64,000 nucleotides of DNA from Bretschneidera sinensis (lineage: Eukaryota > Streptophyta > Magnoliopsida > Brassicales > Akaniaceae): NCBI GenBank assembly GCA_023935145.1, contig CM043700.1, positions 34,071,456 to 34,135,455 on the forward strand, given 5' to 3'. Both the position numbers and the translations under genes were made by a program. This document shows positions 43,111 to 56,841 of the stretch, piece by piece (position 1 is the first letter of the stretch; each line of letters begins with the position of its first letter). The notes under the pieces are model-generated. The model was not told the origin of the DNA, ran no database searches, and saw only the letters and a program-made list of their open reading frames with translations.

Positions 43111-46100
43111 TTATCGATTAAATGAGGCAGCTGAGTTGTCATCGAATTGCCCTTTCCATGCATTCCCACTGTCAGTCCCACTACAAGCTTGGTTAGGAAC
43201 TGGCACGTTACCAAGATCTCCATCCAAGCTCATTTGCTGTACCTCAGCAGATGACAATATCTTTATGCTCTGTACACAGCTTACAAACTCCCTGCAAGCA
43301 ATTATGAAATGAAAAGTTAACAAATAAACCAAACAAGACAAATAAAGGAAACTACCAAGGACGTTCGGGGTCCTCGACTTACTCCCAAGGATCGTCACCA
43401 ACAAGTAGTATGTCATTTTCATGATCCACATAAACTAGTTTCCAGTCAGAGCTTTGGGGATCTTCCAGCTGCCCTTCAATCCCAAACATTCGGGCCAGAT
43501 CATGCCTGAGCTCATCATACCCTTTATAACGGGTGACATCAATTGATCTTCCCACAGAGCCACGCTTTTGAACCTTCAAGAATTCAAACTGGTGTTACAC
43601 TTAGAATACAAGTATGACAAAACGAAAACCTCGAGGGTTTATATCTCAAGATTAAATTCTCAAGTACACAGACATAAATAGAAAAGAACCAATCATGTTT
43701 AAGGCAAAAGTTTCCCACCCACCAGAAAGTTGCAACTAGTTCTAAACTTTCTTCAAGATTGACTAACTCAAAGATGTTGTCACCAACAGGTAAACAAGTG
43801 CTGGGAGTTGCAACCAATAATATTCCAGAATCATAATATCTGAAAGATGAACGTTCTACAACAAAATTTTTGGCCTGATTGACAATATGCACAGTTGGCA
43901 CTAGGCACGCAATTATTTACATCAAAGGGAAAACATTATTATACCGATGCTCATTTGGTACCTAAATGATAAATTAAATCTTATATCAGTGTCATGTAAT
44001 AGCTTGAATCTAAAATCTGGCATCTTGTCCCATTCTCCAAATACAATAAAGTGCAGCCTCTCGAAGAATTTTATTTGTAATTAGAGTTCCAGAAGTACTA
44101 GCTCCCGTTTTATTTTCAAAACCAAAACATGAATAGAAGGGGGAAACAGTTTGAAACAAGACACTAAGGATTGATTTCCAGCATTCGCATTCCAACAGTA
44201 GAAACATTAAGGTAAGAAAAATGTGGACAAAATGACAAGCTTTGAAAGTACAAGCACTTAGGTTTATTCCAATTACGTTGCTCTTATATCATGGGAAAAT
44301 TCCTAATAGATCATAGTCACAAACAGTTTTAACTCAAAAGTCAAAATGAAAAACTACTGACTGATATCTTTGCAAATTCAACACTAACATATAACTACGA
44401 CATGTATTTATATTTATGTCTATATATACATGCAAGTAAATAATCATTTTATATTATGGGTGCAACTATTGAGTATGGGACACTGTTTAGGAAGCCAAAA
44501 CCTTTCCAATTGAGATCAAATATGAATATTTGGAGTGGGATCCATGAATGAGGAATAAGAAAAAAAAGGTGTTGTATATACAGGGCTCTATATATGATGA
44601 TGCTTCAGTTAAAAATTGAGAATCTTCCCCCTGATATATATGTAACGCTGGACATGAATATGAAGATGCAACATGACAAAGTACTTCTATCCCCTATCAC
44701 CTATCAACACAAGCACAAGTGCATGCCCTCAATACAAAAGGGGTTCTATAACCTAAACTGAGAATTTTTATGTTCGTCCTGACTATCGTAGTGCAAAATC
44801 CTGCGTTATTCCCCTGGTTATGTCCAGAGAAGGATATAACCTAGAAATCGGATCACTCAGAAAGGGCTTAGTATTCCACTAATAATGAATGTTGCACATA
44901 AGAAAGGCAAGCCATTGCCAAAATTGATATGGTGCATTATATTTAGCTTGTAATCCGAAAATATTATCTGGATCACGATTAAAAATTTGATGTTGATGTG
45001 CCGCAAGTCAATGCAGCTCAATCACAAGAAGTTGGGTTGAGTTGAGTAATAAGTACATAAATGAACCAACCAATGTAAGATAAGTAATATACCATTTAAG
45101 AATAAATGGGATGACAAACCTTTGTATATGTTCGCATTCGCTGAGTCTGATTGGCCCACAATCCACCACTCAAAACCCCGGCTTCATTGATGGCAACATC
45201 ATTTGAACATCCAGCCTTGAAAGGTATGTTTGGCACGACAAATGACTGGGAGCTTATAGCAGCAGTGGACAATTCCGTTTCAATATCTCTTGGAGTACCA
45301 CCATAGTTAGAAAGCAGGTTTTGAAGATCCTTTTGAGAGTCATATCCCCTCGACAACAAAGTGTCAGGTGTCAAGCCATCAACATTAGCTGCAAAGGGAA
45401 GGTTGTTCCGAGGATGTGATTGGACATCACCATCCAAACAAAAGATGGGGAGTGAGAAATTTTGCTGGATGGTGCCAGCATCCAGGCAATATGATGTTCC
45501 AGAAGAGGATGCTTCCAATTGATCTGTCATAGTACCTTTGTACTTCAGCAGGTCAGAACCTTTTGAATTGGGTAGCTCTTGTTTGATCCGAATATCAGAC
45601 CTCTGAAGCTCTTGAATCAGATTACTCGCAGGCTCGACCACTGAATCAGACATCAATAGAACTGCCCCTTGTTGGTTTCGGTTCAGGAAGTTTGGTGGGG
45701 AAACCTGGCAATTATTGGTTGAAGGTGAGGTTGAACATGAAGGGGCATCTCCATCTGTAAGACCGGAATGGGCTCTCATAGTTGTTAGTGGTTTATTCTG
45801 GCCTTGGGGCTGATTCACAGGAATCTGTGGGGGTTGCATGATTGTTGATGTCGAGAAGCCGTTGCTGCTGAGAGGTAGCTGTTGACTCTGAGACAGAGGA
45901 AGCTGTTGTACTTGCTGGTTTTGTTGATGGGCATGCTGTTGCTGCGAGAGTGAGCCCGCTGGAGAAAGCAATTGCTGTTGTTGCTGTTGCTGCAATTTCT
46001 GTAACAGCTGTAATTGAAGCTGTTGCTCAGAGACGCCCTGCTGTGATAATTGTTGAACTTGTGGCTGCTGACCTCTCTGTGATAGGCTTTGTTGCAACAA

Positions 46101-46401
46101 ATGCAGTGAGGACTGCTGTAATTGTGTCTGTTGTTGATGCTTCTGTAAGAGGCTAGGCTGCTGTTCCGTTTGTTGCTGAAACTGTAAGTCTTGTGGTAAG
46201 GATGTCAACTGAGATGAATTCTTATTAGCAGAGAGGATACTCTGGTGGGGTGGAGTATTTCTTGTCAGTAACTGCTGCTGCTGAATCTGAGACTGAGTGT
46301 ATGCAGGTGGTTGCTGCAAGTTTTGATTTGAGATATGGTTTGGGGTAACTAAACCATTATTTCCGGAAGGTGGAAGGAGAACTTGTTGCTGCTGTTGCTG
46401 T

Positions 46402-46443
<42 letters not shown>

Positions 46444-46581
46444 TGCTGTTGCTGCTGCTGCTGTGGCTGCTGTTGATGAAGGAGCTGCTGTTGTGATTGC
46501 TGCAGTTGCTGCCATTTCTGTTGTTGTAGGGGTTGCTGCTGCTGCTGTTGTAGTGGCTGATGCTGTTGCTGTTGTAGTGGC

Positions 46582-46673
<92 letters not shown>

Positions 46674-49600
46674 GTGCTGGTGCTGTTGTTGTAGCAGCTG
46701 CTGCTGATTTACCGGAGCTTGCAACAACTGCTGCAGTTGCTGTTGTTGGGGCCATGCAGAAGGTGGCTGTGGGAACTGGCTGACTTGATTCAGAGGATTT
46801 GCTTTGTTAAACTGGAAATTAGTTGCAGATAGCGCAGGGACTTGAAAATTCAGCAACTTTGATGGATCATCGGTGTTAAGATTATTGTGTAGGGTAGTTG
46901 AAGAAACCATGGATGGGAAGAATCCTGATTGAGCAGCTGGAAACTGATTATTCTGTTGCATACTCATCCACTGAACTAAACTTAAACCAGGGAAGATCGA
47001 ACTTGGAGCATCCTTCATGCTGAAGTCATCACCAAACCACGGCATAGCTCTCTTTAAAGCATTCTCCATATCCGACTCATCATCTGCAGAAGCTCTTGCA
47101 GCGATCAGTAATAAGGAAGATATGTTGAGTGATGTAATGTAAACAGATTTCCTGGAGTGCAACACTGATTGAACTACCACTTCTCCAAGAGGAGACTAAA
47201 CATTTGAGACAGACAAAATCAACACTAAAATGGGGGTGTTGAACACTAGAAATGTTACAATATTGCCAGAGTAGCGTGTGAGCTTGAGCACAATTTACAA
47301 ATAATGTATTGAAAGTTTCTAGAACAATTTTCATAGAAAATTCACCTTCCATTGTAGCATAAATGGCACTGTTAGAGAAACAATACCAGGCCAATGGAGA
47401 ATTGGTCCTACAAAGTTGCAATACTTGGTAGACAGTACTGAAGATGAACAAATAAAGAAAAAAAATTGTTTACCTGGCATCCCTGGTTGTCTGGGAAATT
47501 TGGGTCTAAAAAATGGAGGAGGACATATGTAGAAAGGAGTTACAACAGGCTCAATTTCCCAAATTGAGACTCGGCTTGGCCGTTCACCAGCTGTTGATTC
47601 ATCCCATCCAACCTATTGAGAATATCGACAAAGTAAGCTAGAATTAATGTTGTAAATAGAAACCATATTTTGAGATGAACACATATCAAGTGAGAACTAT
47701 TTTAATATCAATGTAGGATATGGACTTAGATGAGTCCAGCTAGAATGCTCAAAGGAAATGGACAACCAATAAGCATGCCAATTTAGGTGCATATATTCAA
47801 TAGTATGACCTTGGCCATGTTGACCTACCAACAACTACACAGAGATTTAAAAACAAGGCCTAACAAAGCAGGTTAATGTTGTTGAGACCAAACAGTAGGA
47901 AAATGATGAGCATATTTCTTGCTTATCAGTAGTGGAACCAGCAAAATGTTCTTTCGACATAGAAGTGCACAACATCAACTTAGATTTACTAAATTCATTT
48001 GCATAGTGATCATGAAAAGTCAAATAGAACCTGAAGATTGCGCCACTGTGAATTCTTCCAGCGCATGGAATCCAAATCGCTAATACCAGTAATTGTACCC
48101 ATATATCTGCGAACCCCTGATTCCTCAGTCTCAAACATCATCCTAAATCGCATGCCAAGGGAAACTTGGGTATACATTGCTTTATTATACTTGGCTAAGG
48201 GAATCACAAATTCAGAAGGGCTAGCCCTAAAAAACCAATTAGATTTTCTCAGAGCCTGTTATCAAAAAGTTTACTGCATGACACCAAAATAATGTTATAG
48301 CAGTACCTTGGATTGTAGAATATAGTAAATGGGCTGTTGTTGGCGGCAGCATGAGCTGCAGCAGCAAGAATTCCTATATGCATGCTATCACTGGATATGA
48401 CCGATGAAGAGAGAGCTGGCTGCTGTCTATTTGCACGTCTTATACCCAAGAGGAGCTGTGACTTTTCATCTCTACATGTAACCAAATAATTTCAGCTAAC
48501 TAGCAGAAGAGAAATAATCAAGCAGGAATTTTCTTTCTACCAAATGTAGATCTTATACCTAATGAAAAGAACAGAATCACCAGCAAAGAGTCTTTTTGTG
48601 CTAACAAATACACTCCAGCCCGTGGTCAGCAGGTGTCTTTTCGGCTGGCCTGCAAAAAAGGAACATTCAGTTGTAACGTATTCTTCTACTTGTCTCTAAC
48701 TTAGACAACTCAACTAACCTTAACTCAAACTAGTTGGGGTCGGTGTCTCTAACTTATATGCAACACATATTTCCCCAACAGACATTAAATCAAGCCATAT
48801 AATGTTTTAGAGTATCTCCATGAGGCATTACTATCAATGGAGACAGTAAAATTTCATTTAATATGTGGAAAAAGACAGAAATATACACCATAAGTCTTTT
48901 TTTTCAATAAAGTAAAATATACAACTCAAGTCTTAACCATACAGGCAAAATAACTTGCTCAAGAATTGCAAAATTAAACCAAAATTCAGAACCTTAGGGT
49001 GCGTTCAGTTGTGGAAAATTCCCTAGCTTTTCAAGAAAATTTTGTATTTGAAATGCATTTTTAAAAGATTTGCTGAACTGAAGAATTTTCTACAACTAAA
49101 CCCGTCCTTAAATTCTCCAGATCCAAGAAGAAACAATACAGGAAAGCGAACAACATTGACCAACCCCCCCACCCCCAAAACCCCAAAAAAAAGGCACACA
49201 CACATGCTGACATGATAAACCACCATCAGTTTGCAGCATACAATTTAATCAAGATACAGTCTGCCATCACCAGCGAGCAAAATCCCAGATTTAATTCAGT
49301 AGGCCATAACGAAGTATCAATGGAGCCAATAATCAGCACAGATAAATGGGAGTGAAAGTGAGAAATAGGATTTTTTTGCAGGGCAATACCTCGATAAATA
49401 TGTCTGAAAGTCCATGCACTATCATGTAAGTCTCTAGCTACAAGCTCCTGAGCAGGTGGTTGCATCGAGTAGTCCTATTGAATATCTTCGTAGTAAGCAC
49501 CAGAAAAGTAAATACAAAAAGAGCCAAAGAGAACTCTCAAATTTTAAAATGAAAAAATATTATTTAAACATATTGTGCGCACTAGAGGAGGGAAGATTTT

Positions 49601-51779
49601 CTCAGCTGCTCGGCGAGGTACAGAAAATCCACCATGAGTGCTTGTATCGCTAGCTGTTAGAGTTTTGCAGAAGAACTCAGAAGGATGCCTGCTTTGCTTG
49701 AGCCCCATATCAGAAGCCAGTAATGCTTCTTTGTCGTACTGTAGAACAGATGTTTTAGACAATTAGTCTAAATTGTTACATATAGCTAACACTGAATATT
49801 TTTAGGAAAAGGAAATTGTTGACTGGCAAACCTACTTTGCTTACAGGTTGAAGGGTCATCTGTGCGTAGACCTCGTCAGTTTCGGTATCAGCCTGATTCA
49901 AAATATACATAAACTGACTAAATTCACCACTTCAAGAAAATGATAACAAGTTCTTTTCCTCCTTCGCTTTTGAAAGTTACAAAAGTATTTTCTTGCACCT
50001 ATACTACCCATGAAATGCTATCCAAATTGCGCTATATTTTATTCCTTGCATGAGAAAGGGGACAACAAACTCATATAAACACAAATTGTTACATGCATGT
50101 ACTAATCAACTAAACTATCCATGACTCATGACAATCTAAAGATGCAACCATATAATTAAATGTTAGACATTTATTGCTAATACACAGCAGTATGGACTGT
50201 CGAAGGCTCTCATACATGCAATGTCACATTATGAAGCATGCAAATCAACTTGGAAGGAAGATTAGGATAGCTGGGTACAAAATCTGCCTCCTTTTGCATA
50301 GATGCTGCAACCTGAAAGTTGACATCAAGAAAATTCCATCAGAAACAAGAACTCAGAAACACTAATTGGTCATCTAGAACCGATGACAAAGCAACATACT
50401 TGCTCACTGTGACCTTGAGGGAAGTAAACCACCAGACTTCCCACAGGAGGCAAAGAAACCAGTGGACCCGCACAAGCATGCCATAATTCTGAATTAATGC
50501 TTTTCCTTTCTCCTGTGTTTCAAACCATCAGAATGTTATCACTATCAAACATAAACTCAAACTAATAAAATACTTTATAAAAAAATTACAAAGCCAAGTA
50601 GTTTGTAATTCTACTTTGATCATTTGTAATTTGTAACAATACAAGTACCATTTGTAATTAGTTAAGGCTACAAGCAACAAATTATACAGTCAAGTTTCTG
50701 TCATGACAAGAAAAGTATTCATAAAACTCAAGAAACCGGAGTATAGTTCAAGTGGCTACGTTTCTTTTTACCTTATCTTTATTTCTTAGAGCTGATAAAT
50801 CCATAGTAGAAATCAAAATACGAATGGCTTAAATACATACGACTTGTTTTTCCCTTTTCCAAATAACAGATAATCTTGAAATCCTATTACACCAATAGGA
50901 GTTTGATCAAAAACCTTCCCTACAAAAAGGGGGATAATTTAAAGTTGGCTACCAATATACCAGAGTATCATATGCACAAATTCTTACTTTTTGAAATACT
51001 CATTTACATCAAGTCAGTGGCAATACATTTGAACATACTATTTATATGGAATGAACCGAATAATTAACAATTAAGAACATATCGGGCTGCTAGTGTCAGC
51101 AGTTGGGAAACAAATGAATCCGGCTCCATGAGTTAATCAATAAAGAAAATTCATACACATATCAACCTGGATATCACTCTTGATGCTTTTTAATAAATTT
51201 TTGCTTATCAAAAAAGAAAATCAACCTGGATATCACAAATAAAATAACTAAATGAACTTTATTCTCCTTGAGTCTATACTTCAAAGATAATTTGATAACT
51301 ATATATATTGCCTATACAGCTGTTATTATTTCTTGACATGGATAACATACAACTTGACATAATCAACTAAGCTCAAATTGCAAACTACTTGAGGTCAGTT
51401 ATGACCAAGTGTTAACTTGGTGTCATAACTTAGAACTTCTTGAGATGAAAATGATTTACAGAACATTCTCAAATCTAAATGTGAACTCTACTGCATAGGC
51501 AGAACTAATATTTTCGGCAGAGCAGGAGGAAAGAAACTTTCACCATTAGGAGACCCCAAAAGATATAGTAAAATAAAAACTGTGTGTTTCACTTTCTATA
51601 TCAGTAGTACAAGGATAACAAACGGCATTAAAGCGTCAAGCCCACGTAAATCTTCACAAAAGTTAGCAAAAAATTATCAAGCAAGCAGACATAGCAAAGG
51701 ATACTAAAGGAATAGAATTAGATTAGGACACCACACCTTCTGCAGCATTCGGCAAAAACCCATTTGATGGAGCCTTCAT
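43111..51779 (-). CDS. ARF7: auxin response factor, ARF7/ARF19 clade activator
   Basis: Thirteen exons on the minus strand: 51737..51779, 50400..50512, 50216..50311, 49836..49892, 49583..49738, 49390..49474, 48559..48649, 48307..48471, 48031..48226, 47474..47612, 45120..47083, 43383..43573, 43111..43291. All phases agree, giving 1158 residues (Arabidopsis ARF7 is 1164, ARF19 1086). Domains: dimerisation/B3 DNA-binding region from [19 protein letters not shown] through B3 at about 125-227 ([36 protein letters not shown]), ARF domain to about 380, a very long Gln-rich activation region in exon 11, and a PB1 domain at about 1032-1122 with the invariant Lys (RTYTKVQKRGS) and acidic motif [17 protein letters not shown]. 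It binds auxin response elements and activates genes when Aux/IAA repressors are degraded. Pairing with CPN20 supports the ARF7 orthologue, but ARF19 cannot be excluded without a tree. No stops or frameshifts. Confidence 0.94.
46381..46692 (-). repeat. polyglutamine-coding CAG/CAA repeats in ARF exon 11
   Basis: Two long Gln runs separated by a Gln-rich linker with Pro, His, Lys and Trp. The first (46383..46462) mixes CAG and CAA irregularly. The second (about 46584..46672) is almost pure alternating CAG-CAA, about fourteen copies of a hexanucleotide. The Gln-rich region as a whole spans roughly 45950..46750. Confidence 0.92.
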
Positions 51780-52570
51780 GATTATAATAATAATAATCAA
51801 TGATTAAACGCTTTTATCAATCACCAGCCCTCTTCCACAAAGATATTGCTAATATCAACCATACAATAAACTCAATTCTTTCACCATAAACTCAGTTTTA
51901 GCTCTAAACCAAATCCCCATAAAATATCTCTTCTCTGAAAAAAAATCCACCACGGGCTTCAAAAGAACCACCTTCAATTCTCAGCATAAAACCGCTCCAT
52001 TCACATTAAAAGAAACTAAAACCTAACTTAAAAAAAAACCAAACATGAATTTCCCTTTCTCTGTTATCTCTCCTCTCTGCCGATTTCTACACACCACGGC
52101 TCAGTAAAAAGCTCGGATTCGCAGAATATTTCCGTAAAACGAAGTTTCTCCATACAAAAATTTAACTCAAAAGATCGTATATTTCAAAAGCTGAAACTCT
52201 TAAATCAGCAAAAAGAAAGCACATAGAAAGTGGAAACTGAATAAAACGTCGCTTTATTCAATAGATTCCATTTCCAATCCAAATTCCACCTCGAAATCCG
52301 AATCCCGAACTCACTAACCAAAACAGAAATCACATAAATCCACTAGTAGCTGAAAACTACTCTCACTTGAAACTCCCCTCTTAAAAAAAATCAGATTAGA
52401 TTTTCAAAAAAAATGAGAAATACTCCTAAATATGAGCGCCGAAAATGGAAAAGAGAAAAAATAAGCAGAAGAGAATTTAACACCGGGATCGAGGTGGGAG
52501 GAAACAGACTTGTCGCCGGGAAATCAGAGGCCAAAACAAAAGGCAAAGCAAAAGCAGAGAGACAGCTTTT
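51780..52570 (-). promoter_or_regulatory. ARF 5' leader with upstream ORFs
   Basis: A TATA-like ATTATATG lies at 52593..52600 (minus), so an unspliced leader would be nearly 800 nt. It contains at least two upstream ORFs: 52153..52064 (29 residues, starting MEKLRFTEIF) and 52046..52023 (7 residues). ARF transcripts in other plants have uORFs that lower translation of the main frame. A leader intron cannot be excluded. Confidence 0.45.
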
Positions 52571-52619
52571 TCTGGTTATGTGAACAAGCCGACATATAAT
52601 AGACTGAAGCAATCAGGCC

Positions 52620-54687
52620 CTGGTTAAAAACAAAAACCAATTAACGTTTTTATTTAATATTAAACGTGTTGCAGTACTCCTATGATTTACTCGGACAATA
52701 TTCCGGGTCATTAAATTAACTTGTCAACTTCACTTTTCTCTTTTTTTTCGTGCGTGTGTTTATGTAAAGTGGTCAAGTGTGCAGCTGAGGAGTATGTGTG
52801 ACGGTGCCGCTCTTGGGAAGTAACCGTTCGATGGTTTAGGTTTACCTTATGTGGTAATTTTGGGGGTTAAGGCATTGGGGATTGTGATTTGGGGATTGTG
52901 ATTTCTTATCTCTAACTCAATGAGGAAATATTCTTATGCTTGCTAACGTGGCTGCCCACTTGATGTTTGACTGTGGACCGTGGAGTTCTAATCTACTCTT
53001 CTTCTTTCTTTTTCTATTGGAGACTGGGCCCATCCAACTATAGCACTAATTAAAACATGATTTAGCCGTGATCTCACGAATCTAAATTTGCAATTTTTAT
53101 TATAATTATTTAAAAATAAAGTAGTAATTACCTTAAAATAAATTTTAAAAATTAATATCAAAATTATCATTTACGAAATGGTTTTTATTTATAAAAATTA
53201 AATTTATTTTTTTAAAATTGTTTTTATTATTTTTTTATTAAATAATAAACAGTTTATAACTCCACTCATAAACCGTTTTAAAATTTATAAATTATTTTTG
53301 CTGATTGACCAAACAAAACCTATAACATGAGTCGAAAAAAAAAAAAAGTAGTGCACATCAACACCTTTTATTTTCTTTTATTTTCTTTTATTTATAAATT
53401 AACATGTCAACATTTCTTAATTTGCTAATTACTCCAAATAGGATTGGAAAGAAAATAATTTTTTCACTTAAACTTCCCCCGTAACTAAAAGTTGAAACCA
53501 AAATTAACGTTGGTAAAAAAAATTAATTAGAAAATAGAATTACTAATTACTACTATATAATTTTGATAAATTATCTTTGACAACCATTTTAATGCAATTT
53601 TTGCTACTGACACTCGATCTACATGCACAAGTACCAGGCATTTAGGAAATTTAAAAAAAGAAACAGTGTAAATTGAGGTCATCTTTTTTTAGCAAAAATT
53701 ATAAAATAAAAGTTACAATATATTATTTTTTATATAAATTTAAATTTTTTAAATTTATGGAGATTACTTTACAATCAAGTTTTATTTCATAATTTTTTTA
53801 AGAGTTGATCTCGTGTAAATCGTAAAGACAACCAACTTTGAAATAACTTTTTTTGCTAAAAACTTTGAAATAAGTAATGGAGTAGCAAGTAACCTTTTTT
53901 TAATGTATTGTGTATAGTTAAAAAAAAAAATAGATATACTTTTTTTCAATCTTGTAAATAAATAAGTATATTTGATTCGTGACTGCGGGAAGAGTAGAAT
54001 AATTTTCTTTTCTTATACGCAATAGTGTGCCCACTAGCCGCAAAAGCAGGAAATCTTCACATGTAACAAAGGTTGGTGGTTCCAGCTTCGGACATCATTA
54101 TATTTCAATTAAAGTTAAACTTTGATAATTAAATATGTTACCCAGTAATAATTAATTAGATACTATTTCTTCCAATCAAATAAAAAAAAAATTAGATACT
54201 ATTTCTCTTTGTTTTCTTTTCTGCAGTTGAGCTGTTTTACAATTAATCTGGACGATAGGAGTCTCGCCGGAGATCCTATTTTGAGCATCCATAATGCTGT
54301 AGGACCTGCCAACTTTAATTTATTATATTCATTAAAATTACACTATCATTTTTTATTTTTTTTATTGAACAGATTATATAGTATAAATATAATGATTAAT
54401 GTCTACAAATTGAATAAATAACTCGATAAAAATTAAATTTAATTTTAATATTTTAAATATATGAATGACTATTGTACTCTGAGAGGTGATAAAAAGCCAA
54501 TCAGCTTGTTCATTCGAGCAGCTCTTGATTTGTTCATCCGAATAGTTGTGGATGTCTGAGTAATAATTATCGGAAGCTCGAATGGTAATAAACAAAAACA
54601 AAATTTTGAAATCTTTATAGGATATGAATTTTTTTTGAAAATTTATTTCATAGCACCAATTCATAAAAAAATATATGATAAAAAAAA
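52620..54687. other. AT-rich spacer upstream of the ARF gene
   Basis: The first 300 bp or so is the likely ARF promoter. The remainder is AT-rich with no gene or element end that I can define. Confidence 0.4.
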
Positions 54688-55767
54688 TATTTTTCACCAT
54701 GAGATGAGATGAAGATCTCTCTTTTCTTTTCTCCCATTGTCATGCAATCTAATAGTGAAAAATATATTTAAACCATACATCTTTTATAGACAAATGTTAA
54801 ATATGAAACTCTATTGTTTCATTGGTTGAATTCTTCAATAGACAAAAAAAAAACAAAGGATAATTACCTGTCTTTATTCTTGTATAATTTAACTTTGAGA
54901 CTGGACATTAACTAAATCCCAATTCATTCCCCATATTATTCTGTATTTTAAATTTCCTCTAGTATATGTATCTTTCTATATAATGGACTGGTGTTAAAAT
55001 GTATGAATGAAATTACTTTTATTATATAATAAGTCTTATTTGGTAATTATTTAAATATAACTTAATCTTAACACCTTTAGGTTGGCCAACTAAGTTGGAG
55101 AAAGTGTGGAATGGAAAAAAGACACATTCACCCTTTACTTTTTTGGATAATTACACACCCAATATTTGTACAATGTACCCAGCTAACATATTGTATAAGT
55201 ATGTCCTTTTTATCTTTGAAAAACCAAAACATCATTTAAACACGTTACATAAACAATCAAATGAATTTGAATCTTCAAATTACTTAAAATTTTGATAATT
55301 TAAGTAAATCAGCTCCAAACAACGTCATAATCATGACTTTTCTTAATATTCAGTTCAACATAACTAATTTCGTTACTCTATAGTTTATATTAAGAAGTAA
55401 GATTTAACATTCTCTCATTAATTCACAAGGAGAACTCAAATTTTTGGACCTAAGAGATGATGGAACATATGCATTTTTCACCATGGAATGAAGTAAAGAT
55501 CTCACTTTTTTTCTTCTCCTCACGCATTAATCTAGTGGTGAAAAATACATTTGAATTATGTATCTTTTATAAACCAATGTTAGACAAAATACTTTTTTGT
55601 TTCTTTGGTTCAATTCTTGAATTGACAAAAATAATAGACGAAATGGATAACTATCTGTTTTTATTATTGTGTCATTTAACTTTGTGAATGCATATTAACT
55701 GAATCTCAATTCATTGCTCAGATTATTTTGTATTTTACATTTTCTCTAGTACATGTATCTTTATAGA

Positions 55768-55862
55768 GTGGTTGTTTGGTATTGGCTTAAAGCCAACTTA
55801 AAGCAACCACTTTAAAACAAAAATGACTGCTTTAAGTTGAATTTAAGTTAATACCAAACCAC
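55768..55862. mobile_element. 95-bp inverted-repeat element
   Basis: GTGGTTGTTTGGTATTGGCT at the left pairs with the complement of the right end (GTGGTTTGGTATTAACTTAA). It is present only in copy 2 of the duplication. The target duplication is not clear. Confidence 0.6.
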
Positions 55863-55954
55863 GTCTATATTAATAGGCCATATTTGATAATGATTTAAGT
55901 ATAACTTAAATTTTAAAAACTTTAAGTTGGTCAACTTATTCATTTAAGTTGGAG

Positions 55955-56125
55955 GGATTAACTCCATTACGGTAAAAACTGTGAAATAAAGTATACAATA
56001 CATATAAATTTTAATTATAAAGTGGTTTTCACCAAATCTCAAAATTTAAGAAATTCAAATCAATGTACAAAAATAGTGTATTGCATGCTTTACTCCACAG
56101 TTTTTACTGCAGATGAATCAATCCG
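55955..56125. mobile_element. 171-bp Mutator-like MITE
   Basis: Long terminal inverted repeats (GGATTAACTCC..CGGTAAAAACTGTG against GGATTGATTC..CAGTAAAAACTGTG), flanked by TAAGTTGGAG (55945..55954) and TAAGTTGAAG (56126..56135). The sister copy of the duplication has this site once and uninterrupted near 55090. A 9-10-bp target duplication points to the Mutator superfamily. A related end sequence (TAGTTTTTACCGTAGATCAC) occurs at about 63530. Confidence 0.8.
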
Positions 56126-56818
56126 TAAGTTGAAGAATGTGTGTAGAATGGAAAAGACACATTCACCCTTTACTTTTTGGGATAATTACATACCCAAAAT
56201 ATGCAATCTACTCCATTAATATCTTGCATAAGTAAGCATGTCTTTTTTGGTCGTATGACAACCAAAAACCTCGTTTAAACATATTACATAAACAATCAAG
56301 GCGTTATTTGGGAGAAAAATTTGTTTTAATCCCTATTTAAGAAGGTTCCTAAATGACACCTAATGAGCTTGAATCTTTAAACAATTTAAAGTTTTGATAA
56401 TTTAATTTGTACTTAAATCAATCTCAAACAACATTTCTTAATATTCAGTTCAGCATGACTAATTTTTTACTCTATAGTCTATACTAAGAAGTAAGATTTA
56501 ATATTCTCTCGCCATTCACAAGGAGAACTAAAATTTTTGGACCTGAGAGATATGGAACATATGCATTGTTGCCATTTCAAAGTGAGAGCTACCTACCCAT
56601 ATATGATCTTTAATAATTATTTGTTCAACCCCTACGTAAGTAAAAATTATTCAATTAGATTCTATAGAAAACAATTTCATGGAATTGTGAAGATAAATTA
56701 TCCAATATAGAGAGCAATGGCAGCCAAGCAAATTAAGCAATTACTAAAACCATATATGGGAATTTCCTCCAAGCCATTAGCCATGTGTAGTGGTGCAGCT
56801 TTTGTCAGGCCAAATTAC

Positions 56819-56841
56819 CTCTCTCTCTCTCTCTCTCTCTC
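56819..56841. repeat. (CT)n microsatellite
   Basis: Uninterrupted CT dinucleotides, about 11 units. Confidence 0.95.

Larger units (their letters stand above)
54688..56570. repeat. local tandem duplication (54688..55476 and 55477..56570)
   Basis: Both copies run from a TTTTTCACCATG start to GGAACATATGCAT, with shared blocks such as ATTCACCCTTTACTTTTTGG and TTCACAAGGAGAACT. Copy 2 is about 300 bp longer because of two inserted short inverted-repeat elements. No gene recognised. Confidence 0.85.

Noticed and set aside
46357..46783. Long frames on both strands over the Gln repeat (poly-Ala/Thr and poly-Ala/Val)
   Set aside because: They are other-frame readings of the CAG/CAA repeat inside the ARF exon, whose own frame fits the family and splices correctly.
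52391..52612. 73-residue frame upstream of the ARF leader
   Set aside because: Its start lies upstream of the TATA-like site, so it is unlikely to be in the transcript.
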